Of a DNA stretch of 64,000 bases, positions 10,180-20,942 are shown in pieces. Source of the DNA: Plotosus lineatus (taxonomy: Eukaryota > Chordata > Actinopteri > Siluriformes > Plotosidae); contig CM045751.1 in assembly GCA_024760905.1 (NCBI GenBank), positions 11,506,001 to 11,570,000 on the forward strand, in the 5' to 3' direction. How positions within the stretch are numbered: the stretch's first letter is position 1; the number at the start of each line of letters is the position of its first letter. The notes beneath the pieces are model-generated. The model worked only from the letters and a program-made list of their open reading frames with translations. It did no database searches and was not told the origin of the DNA. Both the position numbers and the translations under genes were made by a program.

Positions 10180-13100
10180 TTACATTGAAAGTAAATCATT
10201 CATGATGGAGTTACGGAGAGATGAAAACCTGTCTGAGTCACCTCTCATCACACTGTGGATCCACGGCAGGTAGGCCGAGATTTTCATAAAGATACCTTCC
10301 TCGTTTCTAGTGCATGCCTCATCATAAGAAAGGATTCCAGCAGCATAGACCTTGTTTGTATCAGGGTTAAGAAAGGCGAGAGCTCCACCTGCATCTCCAT
10401 AACAAACATTTTCCTGAAATTTGGTTTGGGATGTCAGGATCTTATTGTGTGTTTTGTGACTTGGAATAACTGGAAGGGAGAGGAACTTGAGGATTTCAGA
10501 GAATGTGAAAAGTGGACCCCAGCCCCACCCAGCGATAATACCCCTCTGTCCCTCGTGTTCTTCCAGGTTATCCCCTTCCTCGGGCAGAGGGATGGGGAAC
10601 ACATTGTCGTTAAAGCTCACTGGCTCTTTCAGTTGGATCAGTGCCAAGTCATTGTCTACGTCTGAGGTATTCTGGAATGCTGGATGGAGAAACACCTGTA
10701 GTGAATAAGAGAAAGGAAGAAAATTAAGGTCAGTTGAGACAATATTTTAAAAGTGGAGACAATAATTAGGAGGGAAGCAAAATTGGGCCAGTAATTTGGG
10801 AAATGTTTATGCGACATTTACAAAATGGAGGCACTAAAATAAATTTGGGGCAGAATCGGGGTAGAAGATTATGGCAATAGCTCGAATATTGAGGCAATAA
10901 CTTGGGGGTAAAATAAGAGAAGTTTATGCTGTATGTAAAACTTCAAGGTATGGAGTAAGGGAAAGAAAATAAGGTTGAGTTAGGGAAATATTTTGGCAAA
11001 AATATACTGGGAAGGTAACCTGTGATGGACTTGCGTCCCATCCAGGGGGAGTTGAACTCCTGGTTCTGATGAGCCACTAGGCTCGGGTGTAAAAACCCAA
11101 CAGACTTTACCTTACCAGTGTAATCAATGCCTATTCACGCCCTGTTGATGCTACTTGTTTACTCAGTATAGTTTACCGTTGTACACACTGATTTATAGAA
11201 AGAAGCGGTCACCTTCTCCACTGCCACTTCAGTAGCATTATCAGCTTTGGAACGGTGGATGATACCTAGATAGACTTTTGGGATCAATGGCTCTTTTCCT
11301 CTGGTATCATTTTGTGTCTTTCTCACAAATAGATTCCTGCCAGCAGTCAGAATCCACTGAGGGGCAATCAGAGCCCCTCCACCGATACCTCCATCCAACT
11401 TGCTGTCACTGAGGTGCACCAAAGCTTGCCAGGGAACACGGCCAGAAGTGAGGAGACCTCCAATCATACGCTTAGTCCGCAGAGCTGCATCCCTGTTTTC
11501 TGTTTAACAAACAAACAAACAAAAACCATGTAACATTTTCATTAGCTGCTTCATCCTATTAGAGTCTCAGGGAGGCAGGAGCCTAGCACAAGCTGATTTT
11601 GGGTGAAGATAAGCATTCACACTCACGTCACTCATATTCACAACCAGGAGTAATTTGAAGCAACCAATTAGCCTAATAGGGCAGTGGTGGCCTAGTGGTA
11701 TAGGGCACCGGATCGCTGATCCAAAGGTTGGGGGGTTCGAGTCCCACTCTCCACAAGGTTGACACTGTTGTCCCCCAGTACAGCTAACTGGGTTATCAAA
11801 GGCCAGGTCTCTCACTGTTCATGTAAAAGAACCATTGCTGACTTTTGACAATTGTAGCTGCAAAGCCATTGGCTTGTTTCCACCCTGCGATGACCCGGCG
11901 AGCTGTCCAGGGTGTACTCCGCCCTCGCCCGGAGTTGGCTGGGATGGGTGCCAGCCTCCCCGCGACCCTAATTAGGATTAAGCGGTTACAGAAAATGGAC
12001 TGAACAATTAGCCTAATGAGCATGTCTTTGGATGGTGTCAAGAAACCACAGTACCTGGAGGAAACCAACCCAATCACAGGGAGAACATGCAAATGAGTTT
12101 TAAATTAAAAAAAAACTCATATAGTTACTTCAATAACCAGAACAAATCTTACTTTAGGTAAATGACATTTTAATCTTGTAAAAATGTTTTGTAAATTCTT
12201 CTTTCTTAATTATTTACTGATTTTAAATAATTTAAATACTGCATTATTTATAAGTTACATTCATGGTTAGCCGTGGAATAACGGTGCCAACACATGCTAA
12301 ATCATTAAGAGTCAAAGGTCTTGTGTCAGAGCAGAACCTGGAATCCAACAGACAAGCATTTTGCATTTATGGGAACATTAAATGTGATGGAGAGATGTTT
12401 GTTTGTTGGATTTTTTTTTTTTTTTTTTTTTTTTTATCGTTCAGCAGATCTCATTATATTTTTATCTTGAAGTCCTGGAGAAACCTTCATATACATTCAG
12501 TGCCTTTATCAGCAATAAAATATACAAATATAATTTTATGGTTTCTTCTCCATAGTCTGGTTTCCAACCATAATCCAAGACGTGCACATTAGGTCAAAAT
12601 ACTACTCTAAAGCTCCCATACGTCTGAATGAGACTGTGAGTGGTTGTTAGTCCCTGTGTTAACCTTGGGTGATCTGTTCAGGGTGTACCCCACCTCTCAC
12701 CCTAAATCATTCAAGATCGGCTCCCACCATATATACATTATTAGTTTACATAAATGATTCTCTATCATATAAAGAGTTACTGTTAATGTCCTATTGGAAA
12801 TGATCTCATAACTTTTAGCTAGAACTAACACCTCCTGACCAATCAGGATTGATAATCCAACAGCACTGAATTATGATTGAGAATGAGAATTTATTGATGG
12901 ATTGAACATAGCCGTCATATTCTGTTCCGAACAGTGAGCTGATATTCAGACCTGCAATGTGCTTTTTGGTCCCACCAACGATACGTGACTCAGCTAGACA
13001 GATCATTAAGGTGAAGAGGAAGGCAGCAGAGAACCTGTAAAGATCAAGCACACATAAACGCTCATACACTGCAGGCTCTACCAGTTTACATTTTGGTCCC

Positions 13101-13211
13101 TTGCATATATCATGCCTTTATAAATAAGATTTTAATTTTGGAATAATCTCTAAGTTTTAAATACTTTCTAAAGATAAAGAAAAAAGGGAAATTATGAACA
13201 TACCACTTCAT
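10180..13211 (-). CDS. hp: haptoglobin
   Basis: Complete four-exon gene: 13204-13211 (ATGAAGTG), 12952-13034, 11213-11499 and 10180-10695 (TAA). Phases join to a 297-residue protein. Residues 1-18 are a signal peptide (FSAAFLFTLMICLAE). The trypsin-like chain starts after KR at about residue 42 (MIGG). The catalytic His region reads LTAGRNLF instead of LTAAHC. The Asp survives in NDLALIQL. The Ser region reads CYGDAGGALAF with Ala for Ser, the haptoglobin hallmark. Haptoglobin is a secreted plasma protein that captures free hemoglobin. There is no sushi (CCP) domain, as reported for fish haptoglobins. The donor after exon 2 (GTCTGA) is weak. RIVGG right after the signal peptide is odd. Identification is strong from motifs and from the DHODH neighbour. 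Confidence 0.93.
10995..11104 (+). repeat. SINE family D, 3' fragment
   Basis: ATATACTGGGAAGGTAACCT..GGCTCGGGTGTAAAAACCC matches the 3' half of the fuller copy at 52057-52352. It sits in haptoglobin intron 3. Confidence 0.75.
11681..11998 (+). repeat. SINE type B copy
   Basis: Full-length. Head GTGGCCTAGTGGTATAGGGC (A-box-like) and GGTTCGAGTCCC (B box), middle TAACTGGGTTATCAAAGGCC, tail GACCCTAATTAGGATTAAGC. It lies in haptoglobin intron 2 opposite to the gene. Confidence 0.85.
12003..12093 (-). repeat. SINE family C fragment
   Basis: Reverse-strand piece with GGGAGAACATGCAAA and the AATTAGCCTAATG phrase typical of this family, abutting the type B SINE. Confidence 0.6.
12100..12600. other. 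haptoglobin intron, nothing further seen
   Basis: AT-rich with a T22 run near 12411-12436. The 109-residue open frame here has no domain. Confidence 0.4.
12610..12735 (+). repeat. SINE family C 3' fragment
   Basis: GTGAGTGGTTGTTAG..TGTTCAGGGTGTACCCCACC..GATCGGCTCCCA resembles the 3' half of family C copies, diverged. Confidence 0.5.
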
Positions 13212-13251
13212 GATTTTTTTTTTTTTTTTTTTTATCCGAAAGAATCCACTT

Positions 13252-13323
13252 CTTATATAGTGAAATATTATATAGTTGATGCAAGCTGGGTTGATGTTCT
13301 GTGAGTTTGTGGTTCTATTTATA
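13252..13323 (-). promoter_or_regulatory. haptoglobin core promoter (two TATA candidates)
   Basis: On the minus strand TATAAATA lies at 13316-13323 and TATATAAG at 13252-13259, about 105 and 41 bases upstream of the ATG. The first is closer to the consensus and leaves room for a 5' UTR of about 75 bases; the second would leave almost none. Both are seen in sequence; use is inferred. Confidence 0.45.
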
Positions 13324-13372
13324 CTTTCTGACCTGCTTCTGTTCTCACTGAACACATAATGTTGATTCAGAA

Positions 13373-13382
13373 ATTTCACAAT
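13373..13382 (-). promoter_or_regulatory. candidate C/EBP site upstream of haptoglobin
   Basis: ATTGTGAAAT on the minus strand, about 50 bases upstream of TATAAATA, fits a degenerate C/EBP half-palindrome. C/EBP control of mammalian haptoglobin in the acute phase is established; use here is inference. Confidence 0.3.
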
Positions 13383-13679
13383 CACAGAAAATCCATCTTG
13401 GCAAAGTGCAGAGTGTAGACTCAACTTTTGGTTAATAACTTGATAGTGCAGGTTTGGTTTCAATCAACATCTGACATGAAGAGCACAGAAAGTACAACCT
13501 GAAATCAGAAAAAAAAAAAAACTTGAAATGGTATGAAAAATACACTTAAAAATAGCAGTAATGTCTAAATTTTCTGTAAAATAAATTTTATGCATTTCAA
13601 TGCAGAAAGTGTGAAACCAACATATGTGGTGCAAACATTTTACTACAATGATTTGGGACAACAATTACCATTACATCAC

Positions 13680-14104
13680 AAGCTGTGGGTAGTGACTGAA
13701 AGAACAAGATTGCGGATACAAGCGACTGAAATGAGCTTCCTTTGCCGGGTGGCGGCGCTCTCCCTCAGAGACATGGCGAGAAGTTTTACCATCCGGGGAG
13801 AGCTCAGAGTAGATCCGCTACTCCTGCGCATTGAGAGGGGCCAGTTGAGGAGGCTCGGGCATCTGGTCATAATGCCTCCCGAATACCCTGGTGTGGTGTT
13901 TCGCGCGTGTCCAACCGGAAAGAGCCCTCGCGGTCAACCTAGAACACGCTGGAGGGACTATGTCTCTTGGCTTGTCTGGGAATGCCTCGATGTCCCCCTG
14001 GAAGAGCTGGAGGAAGTGGATGGGAAGAGGGATGACTGGACCTCTTTGCTTAGGTTTCTGCCCCTGCAACCCGACGGGACAGGACGAGACGAGACGAGAT
14101 GAGA
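13680..14104 (+). mobile_element. non-LTR retrotransposon C-terminal fragment
   Basis: A frame reads FLCRVAALSLRDMAR.., RGQLRRLGHLVIMPPE.., ACPTGKSPRGQPRTRWRDYV and LEELEEVDGKRDDW. This is the familiar C-terminal segment after the RT of a fish LINE. The (GACGA)n tail at 14076-14104 closes it. The copy lacks EN and RT and is 5' truncated. It lies just upstream of haptoglobin. Confidence 0.8.
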
Positions 14105-14363
14105 ATTACCATTACAGTTATAAAATAACACATTAGATTAATAGGAAAATGCCTGCTGCATGGTTTGTATTTTTATTTTGGTATCACCAAGGTGCATATG
14201 GGTTTCTCTTTTAAATCTGGTTCGTCTCAAGGCATGGATGAACCAGAACATAGTAGAAACATGTATTCTGTACGAGGTCTTTTTTTTTTTTTGGAGGAAA
14301 TTGGAACTGTGTGCTTAGCTTTACAAGAGAATATGTAAATCGCTCCAGCATAATACAGATTAA

Positions 14364-14682
14364 CCCTTTAATGCCGACAGGACCATACGGTCCTCTTTCA
14401 AAAATGTTAATAACTACTAGATGCATTGTACTCAGTGCTGCTCAGGTGTTCTATACTTGTGGAATCACCTGATGCAACACAACTTGGTCTCACATGCCTC
14501 AGTCAGCTGTGAGACAACCTTGAGTGTGCAGGACTGTGTTGTAGTGTTTGGTTAATTTGTGAGAGTGTTATTTGTTATTATTATATTTTTATTATTACTA
14601 GTTTTAGTATTATTTATTATTATTATTTTGTTGAAAGAAATGTGTTTGGGGTATTTCCTGAGGCCTTGTTGATTAGGTTTCC
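14364..14682. mobile_element. piggyBac-like MITE, right end missing
   Basis: TTAA (14360-14363) followed by CCCTTTAATGCC. The interior (GTCCTCTTTCAAAAATGTTAA, TGCTGCTCAGGTGTTCTATAC) matches the complete copy at 58179-58485. It breaks off at TTGATTAGG where a LINE fragment begins. Confidence 0.75.
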
Positions 14683-14800
14683 AGACCAGCCGAGAGACAG
14701 TCTCCCCAGCATGTTCTGGATCGACCACGGGGTTTCTTCCTGGTTGGACATGCCTGAAACACCACACCGGGAGGCTTTCGGGAGGCACTCTAACCAGTTT
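14683..14800 (-). mobile_element. LINE C-terminal fragment
   Basis: On the minus strand it reads MPPESLPVWCFRHVQPGRNPVV.., the same MPPE..CPTG region as at 13680-14104, heavily decayed, interrupting the piggyBac-like MITE. Confidence 0.6.
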
Positions 14801-14916
14801 TTTATTTTTTTTTACTGATTGTTTTAATGATCTGATTTTGATTTTTGTACATGCTGATTATTTGCAGAAATATATTTTTTTAAATGTCAGTTAATGTTTT
14901 TCGCAAGGGATAATGA

Positions 14917-15146
14917 GGCCTGGTGGTAAAGGACGCTGGATCACTGATCCTAGGGTTGGGGTTTCGAGTCTCAGTCCTCACAAGGTTGTCACTGTCCCCC
15001 CCAGTGCAGCTAACTGGGTTATCAAAGGCCAGACATGTCTGTAAAAGAACCATTGCTGACTTTCGTAAAAGAGTAGCTGCAGTGTCGTCAGTGTTTTTCT
15101 GCCTGCCCCTTGCTAAAAGGTAAAAAGCTGAAAGGAAAAGAAGAAG
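14917..15146 (+). repeat. SINE type A, shortened
   Basis: Head GAGGCCTGGTGGTAAAGGAC and GGTTTCGAGTCTC, then the common middle. The tail is reduced to CCCCTTGCTAAAAGG plus GCTGAAAGGAAAAGAAG. Confidence 0.7.
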
Positions 15147-15850
15147 TTAATGTTTTCACAAGATACTATATTGCACAGTGGCATGGTTATCCATGACGGA
15201 TTTCTACTGTAAATAAAGAGGGACATGTATGCAGCTGGGTATACGTTGTGAACCCAGAGACACAGTCAAGTTTTCCTGCTGCAATGGAAAGACTACAGGA
15301 CAAAGTCCAAAGATTTGTCAACTTGCACACAGCCAACAAATAATGAGTCTCCCATTATGTAATAACTGATCCAACTTAATCCAAATACACATTGCGACTG
15401 ATCTGAAGGCATTGTTGCCTATATGTGTGGCAACCTTGGTTTCTCCTGAAATGTGATTCTCTTTTGTATCTCTATCCCAAGTAAAAGTTATTGGAGTTTA
15501 ATGACTGCATTTGCTTTGTCTTTGTGCTAATTTGTTTTAAATACTAAATTATTATGGAACTTTGACTAACGCCTTATTGAATATGAGCATCATAGAAAGA
15601 TGTATTAGATTAGGTATCAAAGAAAATAAAATGGTAGAATAAATGTTTTATGTTATATAAGCACAAACTTAATGATACAAACTTAGCCCAAACCTGATCT
15701 GTATTTCAAAATATAGTTAATTGATTCCATTAGTAGGTCAAAATTGTTAAGTTTCAGATTTTGGCCTATAGCACAAGAGAAATATCTTTACAATCAGTTA
15801 AGTGTATTTTTTTAAATAATTGATTTACTTTGTTTGTTTTTTTTAAATAT

Positions 15851-15852
<2 letters not shown>
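15147..15852. other. non-genic stretch
   Basis: No gene or repeat with clear ends. Short open frames only. Confidence 0.4.

Positions 15853-15921
<69 letters not shown>
15853..15921. repeat. (TA)n microsatellite
   Basis: About 34 TA units, self-complementary and able to extrude as a cruciform. Confidence 0.95.
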
Positions 15922-15924
<3 letters not shown>

Positions 15925-16196
15925 CATACACAGTATATGCACCAAGCCTGTTTTTAATTGATCAATATATGACCGATTGTATTAAAAATATCTGAAAAGG
16001 CATGATATTCAGAGATTCCATACAACTCTATTGGATCCTCCAATTGAAACTGCATTCATAGCCTTCATAAGATTAGCCTACTCAGTCAGCACAGAAACAT
16101 GGGGCCCATATGGGTGTGCTGGCTGGGTAGTAGCTCCAAAAGAATCTCACCCTGCATCATGGTTTATTTCACAATAATACCCAACTCACTAAACAG

Positions 16197-16548
16197 GGGA
16201 AGTGGTGGTCTAGTGGTATAGGGCGCTGGATCGCTGATCCAAAGGTTGGGGGTTCGAGTCCCACTCTCCACAAGATTGTCACTGTCCGTCCCGTCCCCCC
16301 CCCCCAGTGCAGCTAACAGGATTATCAAAGGCGGGCCATGTCTCTCACTGTCTATGATGAGAGGCATGTAAAAGAACCATTGCTGACTTTCGTAAAGACT
16401 AGCTGCAAAGTCGTCACTGTGTTTCTGTCCCTTGCTAAAAGGGTTGTGACAGGAAGGGCATCCGACGTAAAAACCTCTGCCAAATCAAACATGCGAATCA
16501 GATGATTCGCTTTGGCGACTCCTGAGTAAAAGGGAAAAGGCCGAAAGG
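16197..16548 (+). repeat. SINE type A copy
   Basis: Near full length: GTGGTCTAGTGGTATAGGGC, GGTTCGAGTCCC, middle, then GACAGGAAGGGCATCCGACG and GAAAAGGCCGAAAGGAA, the RTE-shared tail. Confidence 0.85.
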
Positions 16549-16654
16549 AAGACAGACCCAACTCACTAAACACTGTGTCTCTTATGTATGAAGTTCTTAT
16601 GAACTCTTCGTGTAAGTAAATTGTTGTCACCTATTCGTTTTTTACAGTATCACT

Positions 16655-17461
16655 GGAAATAGCTGACATGATGGTCAGGATGGTCGTAGTGCCATTCTCT
16701 GTTTCCGCTGAGATATCCATCATGTTGACCAGCACCTCTCCAATTTGGTGCCCGAATGGATCTACAGGCTCTGCAGGAGAACCTTCCAGCTCCTGGCATT
16801 GTTTGCAGTTTGCATTTTTTTCTCTATCAGCAATATCTTCATGATCCAGTAGAGTGTAGTGTAGCCATTTTATGGCCATTAAAGAATGACACATTTGGAA
16901 CTCGTCAGCAAACTCTGTTCCTCATTCTTCTCTCATAGGCTGGCAGCATCCTGCTTGCATTGGTATCCTTAATCCTTAGTGATAGTTTTACTTTGGAGTA
17001 CAATCGAATGTATAGCCATGTCCCACTTCTGGTGGGCCTTCAATTACCGCTTGACACCAATATAATGCTGCTATTTCCAGATTTCGACTTCGAAAGCCTG
17101 GGCAGCACTTTGATTGTTAACATCTTGTCCTTTATGAGTACCTTCCGCTACAGTCGCAAACACAGGCAGCTCTTAGAGGGTCTTCAGGGAGGCACCAACA
17201 TCTGCTCCCACAAACCCACCTTCGCAGACATCAAGGCAGCAAAAACTATAGACATCCTCACCTTGTCTTTTGCTTGTTAATTCTTGCTGTCTTTGTGCTG
17301 TGGCTGGCTACACCTGGTACTTCTTATTTGCTTTCTGGATCCTGGCGGGGAACAGTTGCTGCAGTGTGATTATCTACGGCCTCTGGTATTATCGGTTCAG
17401 GAAAGGGGTGTCAATTCTTTTTCACAGACATCGTTCACTACCACATTCTGAGAAGAGCTAA
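16655..17461 (+). pseudogene. unidentified membrane-protein-like reading frame
   Basis: From 16756 to 17278 one frame is open except for a single TAG at 16936-16938. It reads LQALQENLPAPGIVCSL.., a hydrophobic LFLILLS-(stop)-AGSILLALVSLILS, then LEYNRMYSHVPLLVGLQL and ADIKAAKTIDILTLSF before TAA. An overlapping frame, 17270-17461, continues with AVAGYTWYFLFAFWILAG and LWYYRFRKG, which would be a further membrane helix after a frameshift. TCATAG at 16938 could instead be a splice acceptor, making this one or two real exons. I do not recognise the family. A minus-strand frame at 16631-16894 is also open and may be the shadow or the real one. Confidence 0.35.
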
Positions 17462-17895
17462 CCTTTGTAGGCATAGACTTAATCTAAGAGCTACATTGGC
17501 ATCAGCATCACTTATATTATTTTATTCCTAACTGCATGACCACATAGTGGGAAGACAAAAAAAAACTGTTGATTTTGGATGTTAATTATTTTGACAGATG
17601 TTAATTTACTATATACAGTGATCCCTCGCTACTTCATGCTTCAGGTTCTACAGCCTCAGTGCATCGTGGGTTTTTCAAAAATATTCATCAAAAAAATTTA
17701 AAAATAAGGAAATTAAGGAAAAATCGGGAAAAATTTCAAGAAAATGCTCAAAACAAGGCCAATTATCCGAAGAAAAAAAACAACCAAACAAACAAAAACA
17801 AAAAACAACCCAAAACCCCCCAACAAAACTACTAACATTTTTATGTGAGGTGCGCATCTGAGTGTGTGTGTATTTATATTTTATTTACATCTTAT

Positions 17896-18195
17896 GCGGG
17901 CAGTGGTGGCCTAGGTTTCGGGCGCTAGACCGCTGATCCAAAGATTGGGGGTTTGAGTCCCACTCTCCACAAGGTTGTGACTCCCCCACCCCAGTGCAGC
18001 TAACTGGGTTATCAAAGGCCGGCCATGTCTCTTACTGTCTATGGTGAGAGGTTCATGTAAAAGAACCATTGCTGACTTTCAACAAGGCCTGGCGAGCTGT
18101 TCAAGGTGTACTCTGCCTTCGCCCGGAGTCAGCTGAGATGGGCGCCAGCCTTCCCGCAACCCTAATTAAGATTAAGCAGTTACAGAAAATGAAAT
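17896..18195 (+). repeat. SINE type B copy (nested)
   Basis: Tail AGCCTTCCCGCAACCCTAAT..AGCAGTTACAGAAAATG. It is flanked by MITE sequence ending TTACATCTTATG, part of which (TTATATCTTATGCATTATTT) is repeated after it, consistent with a target duplication. Confidence 0.85.
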
Positions 18196-18305
18196 GAACT
18201 GATTTATATCTTATGCATTATTTTTGAATGTTTAATTGTTATTATAAGCATTTATAGCATTGAATGTGTATTTATTGATATTATATACGTACACATATAA
18301 ATGTT

Positions 18306-18673
18306 AGGGCAGTAGAGGCCTGGTGGTAAAAGGTGCTAGATCGCTGATCCTAAGGTTGGGAGTTCAAGTCCCACTCGCCATAAGGTTGTCACTGTCCCCA
18401 CAGTGCAGCTAACTGGGTTATTAAAGGCCAGCCATGTCTCTTACTGTCTATGGTGAGAGGCATGTAAAAGAACTATTGCTGACTTTCTTAAAGGGTAGGC
18501 AACATAGCCGTCAGTGTGTTTCTGCCCCTTGCTACGGGTTGTGTCAGGAAGGCCATCCGATATAAAAACCTACGCCAAATCAAACATGTGAATCATTAAT
18601 ATGACTTCCATGAAGATGGAGGCAGATGATTTGCTGTGACGACCCCTGAAAGGGAACAGCCAAAAGGAGAAAA
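18306..18673 (+). repeat. SINE type A copy (nested)
   Basis: Full RTE-like tail including GGAGGCAGATGATTTGCTGTG and GACCCCTGAAAGGGAACAGC. The copy retains the extra ATGACTTCCATGAAGATGGAG segment that most type A copies lack. Confidence 0.85.
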
Positions 18674-18687
18674 AAATAAATAAATAA

Positions 18688-18691
18688 ATAT

Positions 18692-18746
<55 letters not shown>

Positions 18747-18779
18747 TATATACATACATATATATATATATATATATAG
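18688..18779. repeat. (TA)n/(TAAA)n microsatellite
   Basis: Two TA blocks separated by an AAATAAATAAATATATACATACA duplication; grown from the SINE tail. Confidence 0.9.
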
Positions 18780-19034
18780 TGAGGGATCCCTGTAATCCTT
18801 ACATTGTACTATAGAGATTTGCCATTATGCTTGAAATCTAAACCTGGAATGACAATGTTTAAACTTGAGCTACAATGTTGGGGGAAACTTGAAACTTGCG
18901 GGGTGCCTTGTGAGCAACAAGCCAATCCCCTAATACCCCATCACACATTGGTGTTTCTGGCTTGCATATGTACAGCACATGTATCAGAATATGTGGCATA
19001 TACATAGCTATGTATATTAAAACAATAAAAACAA

Positions 19035-19373
19035 TCATTCATTCATTTTCTAAGCAGCTTAATCCTATTTTGGCTGGCACCTACCTCAGCCAACTCTGGG
19101 CAAAGATAAGGTACACCCTGAGCAGCTCACCAGACGATTGCAGAGCCAACATGCGTACAACCATTCACACTCACAACTCGGGCAATTTGGAACAACCTAT
19201 TAGACCAGTGCATGTCTGGACTGTGAGAGGGAACCAGAGTACCCAGAGAAAACTCACGAAAGCATGGGAAGAACATGCAGACTCTACACAGAAATGCCTG
19301 AGACCAGGAATCGAACTCAAGCTTTCTTGCTGAGAGGTGACCGTGCTAACCACTGCGCCACCACGCTGCCTGG
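19035..19373 (-). repeat. SINE family C copy
   Basis: Minus strand. Near full length, with the tRNA-like head at the 19340-19373 end (GTTAGCACGGTCACCTC) and tail near TAATCCTATTTTGGCTGGC. Confidence 0.8.
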
Positions 19374-19444
19374 GATACACAGTTTCAGATCTTTAATTTT
19401 GTACTCTGCCATTAGTACTTCTATTATTCTTAGCTCCTTGACTT

Positions 19445-19500
19445 TTTTTTGATGGCGTACACCCTGAAGTACACTAGCGAGTCTATCGCAGGGGAAACAC

Positions 19501-19543
<43 letters not shown>

Positions 19544-19747
19544 CATTATTAACACTCACACATAGGTTCAATTTGGAACAGCCAATTTGCCTAATGTGTG
19601 TGTGTCTGGACTGTGGGAGGAAACCAGGGAAACCTGGAGAAAACCCATGCAAGCATAGGGAGAACATGCAAACTCCATACTCCTCACACTGCCCACAACA
19701 CAAACTCAGAAATTTCCTGACCAACAAACTACGACATCACCATGCTG
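19445..19747 (-). repeat. SINE family C copy with (CA)n
   Basis: A second copy directly next to the previous one. The tail has a (CA)n expansion at 19497-19541; GAGGAAACCAGGG and GGGAGAACATGCAAAC are clear. Confidence 0.75.
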
Positions 19748-20424
19748 CCCATCCGCCAATTGCACACGCAAAATGTAAATTGAAGTTATTTTAGGATCTA
19801 GCTTTAAAAAAAATTGCACTAGAGGAATAAGGTACAGTAGTCCACAGGCATTTGTGTAAATCACAGATTTGAATGTACTGAGCCTACTATTCAAGGTGAC
19901 TTTGATTAATGTTTGTTACCAACAGTGGTGTTGCCTCCAGTATAGATTAATGAATAATCATATGCAAAGAAGTTAAAATGCAGACACCTTTCATGTGCCA
20001 TGCCAAAAGCATAAGCATTTAAGGCCTATATGTTATATTAAGTTATTAAACTTTGCTTCATCAAGTAAAAAAGAAACCCAGGTTTAGGTTTGTCTTCACT
20101 AGAGAGTAATTTATATTTTAGGATTTTTTCAATTATCCCACAATTTTCCCTTCAGAAAGACAAAGTCACGGAAAGTTATACTGTAATTTCAATGCAGCTC
20201 ATCACATCGGCATCACTTCATGTCTACTGATTTCCCCTACTTCACTCCTTCTCAAGGCAAGTATGAAAATCAGTTCTAAAGAAACAATGCTGTTGGTAGG
20301 GAAACAGGCAAAGCCAGCCTGCCCCATTTAGTTATCCATTTTTTTCTTTAATTTTTACCATTTTCACTTGAAATGTATTTTTAATCAAAATACACAGGTT
20401 GGAAAATAACTAAAAATGTGTTAC
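19748..20424. other. non-genic stretch
   Basis: Nothing recognised apart from the exon-like segment that follows. Confidence 0.35.
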
Positions 20425-20507
20425 CTGTGGTTTTGGAACGTAAACTCCCTCTCGTTCCTGGTACTGTTTACATTCAGGGATCTGTTGACAGCAGCCTTAA
20501 TCACTGA
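20425..20507 (-). CDS. orphan exon-like segment
   Basis: On the minus strand a long pyrimidine tract ends TTTCTGTTTCAG, followed by 83 bases and a donor CACAG|GTAACA. Only one of three frames is open: SVIKAAVNRSLNVN..then REFTFQNH. It lies between DHODH and haptoglobin. I do not recognise the protein, and no partner exon was found. It could be a lone decoy, a lost gene's exon or part of a lncRNA. Confidence 0.3.
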
Positions 20508-20865
20508 CTGAAACAGAAACAACCAAAAAAAAAAAGTTTGCTTGAGCAATTTTGGTTTATGTTATGTTGGGCCAAAAATGAATAAATTGACGAAGAATAT
20601 TATGAATTTTAAAAATAACATTGTATGGTTCATTAATACACTTTACTACAATCAACCATAATTTGATTATTGTAAAAGATCTGTCCAGTACTTGGTGCCT
20701 ATTAACATATTTAAAGCGTCTCAGGGGGTTGTGGGAGCCAATGACTTCAGGTGAGAGGCAGGGGTAGACCCCGAACAAGTCTTCAGCTAATTTGAGGACC
20801 AGCACAGACACAAACTGCATTTTGCATTCACACCTCTATGAGCAATTTAAAATAATTGTACATGC

Positions 20866-20942
20866 CTGCGAATTCTGTGAGGAACCAGAGTACCACGAGG
20901 AAACCCTGTAAACGTAATAGAATGTGCCAACTCCACATAGAG
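20866..20942 (-). repeat. SINE family C fragment
   Basis: GAGGAACCAGAGTACC..GAGGAAACCCTGTAAACG..GCCAACTCCACAT resembles the middle of family C. Confidence 0.55.

Larger units (their letters stand above)
17616..18792. mobile_element. Tigger-like MITE copy 2 with two nested SINEs
   Basis: Outer ends CAGTGATCCCTCGCTACTTC at 17616 and GTGAGGGATCCCTG at 18792. Two SINEs of different tail type (17896-18195 and 18306-18673) and a (TA)n tract sit inside, so the MITE is older than both. Confidence 0.8.

Noticed and set aside
10255..10665. 136-residue plus-strand frame
   Set aside because: Opposite-strand shadow of haptoglobin exon 4.
11690..11740. tRNA-like A and B boxes, possible tRNA gene
   Set aside because: The same head recurs in more than a dozen places with a common non-tRNA body and tail; it is a SINE. 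No cloverleaf with a proper acceptor stem was seen.
18570..18755. IYIYIY-rich minus-strand frame
   Set aside because: Translation of the (TA)n tract and SINE tail.
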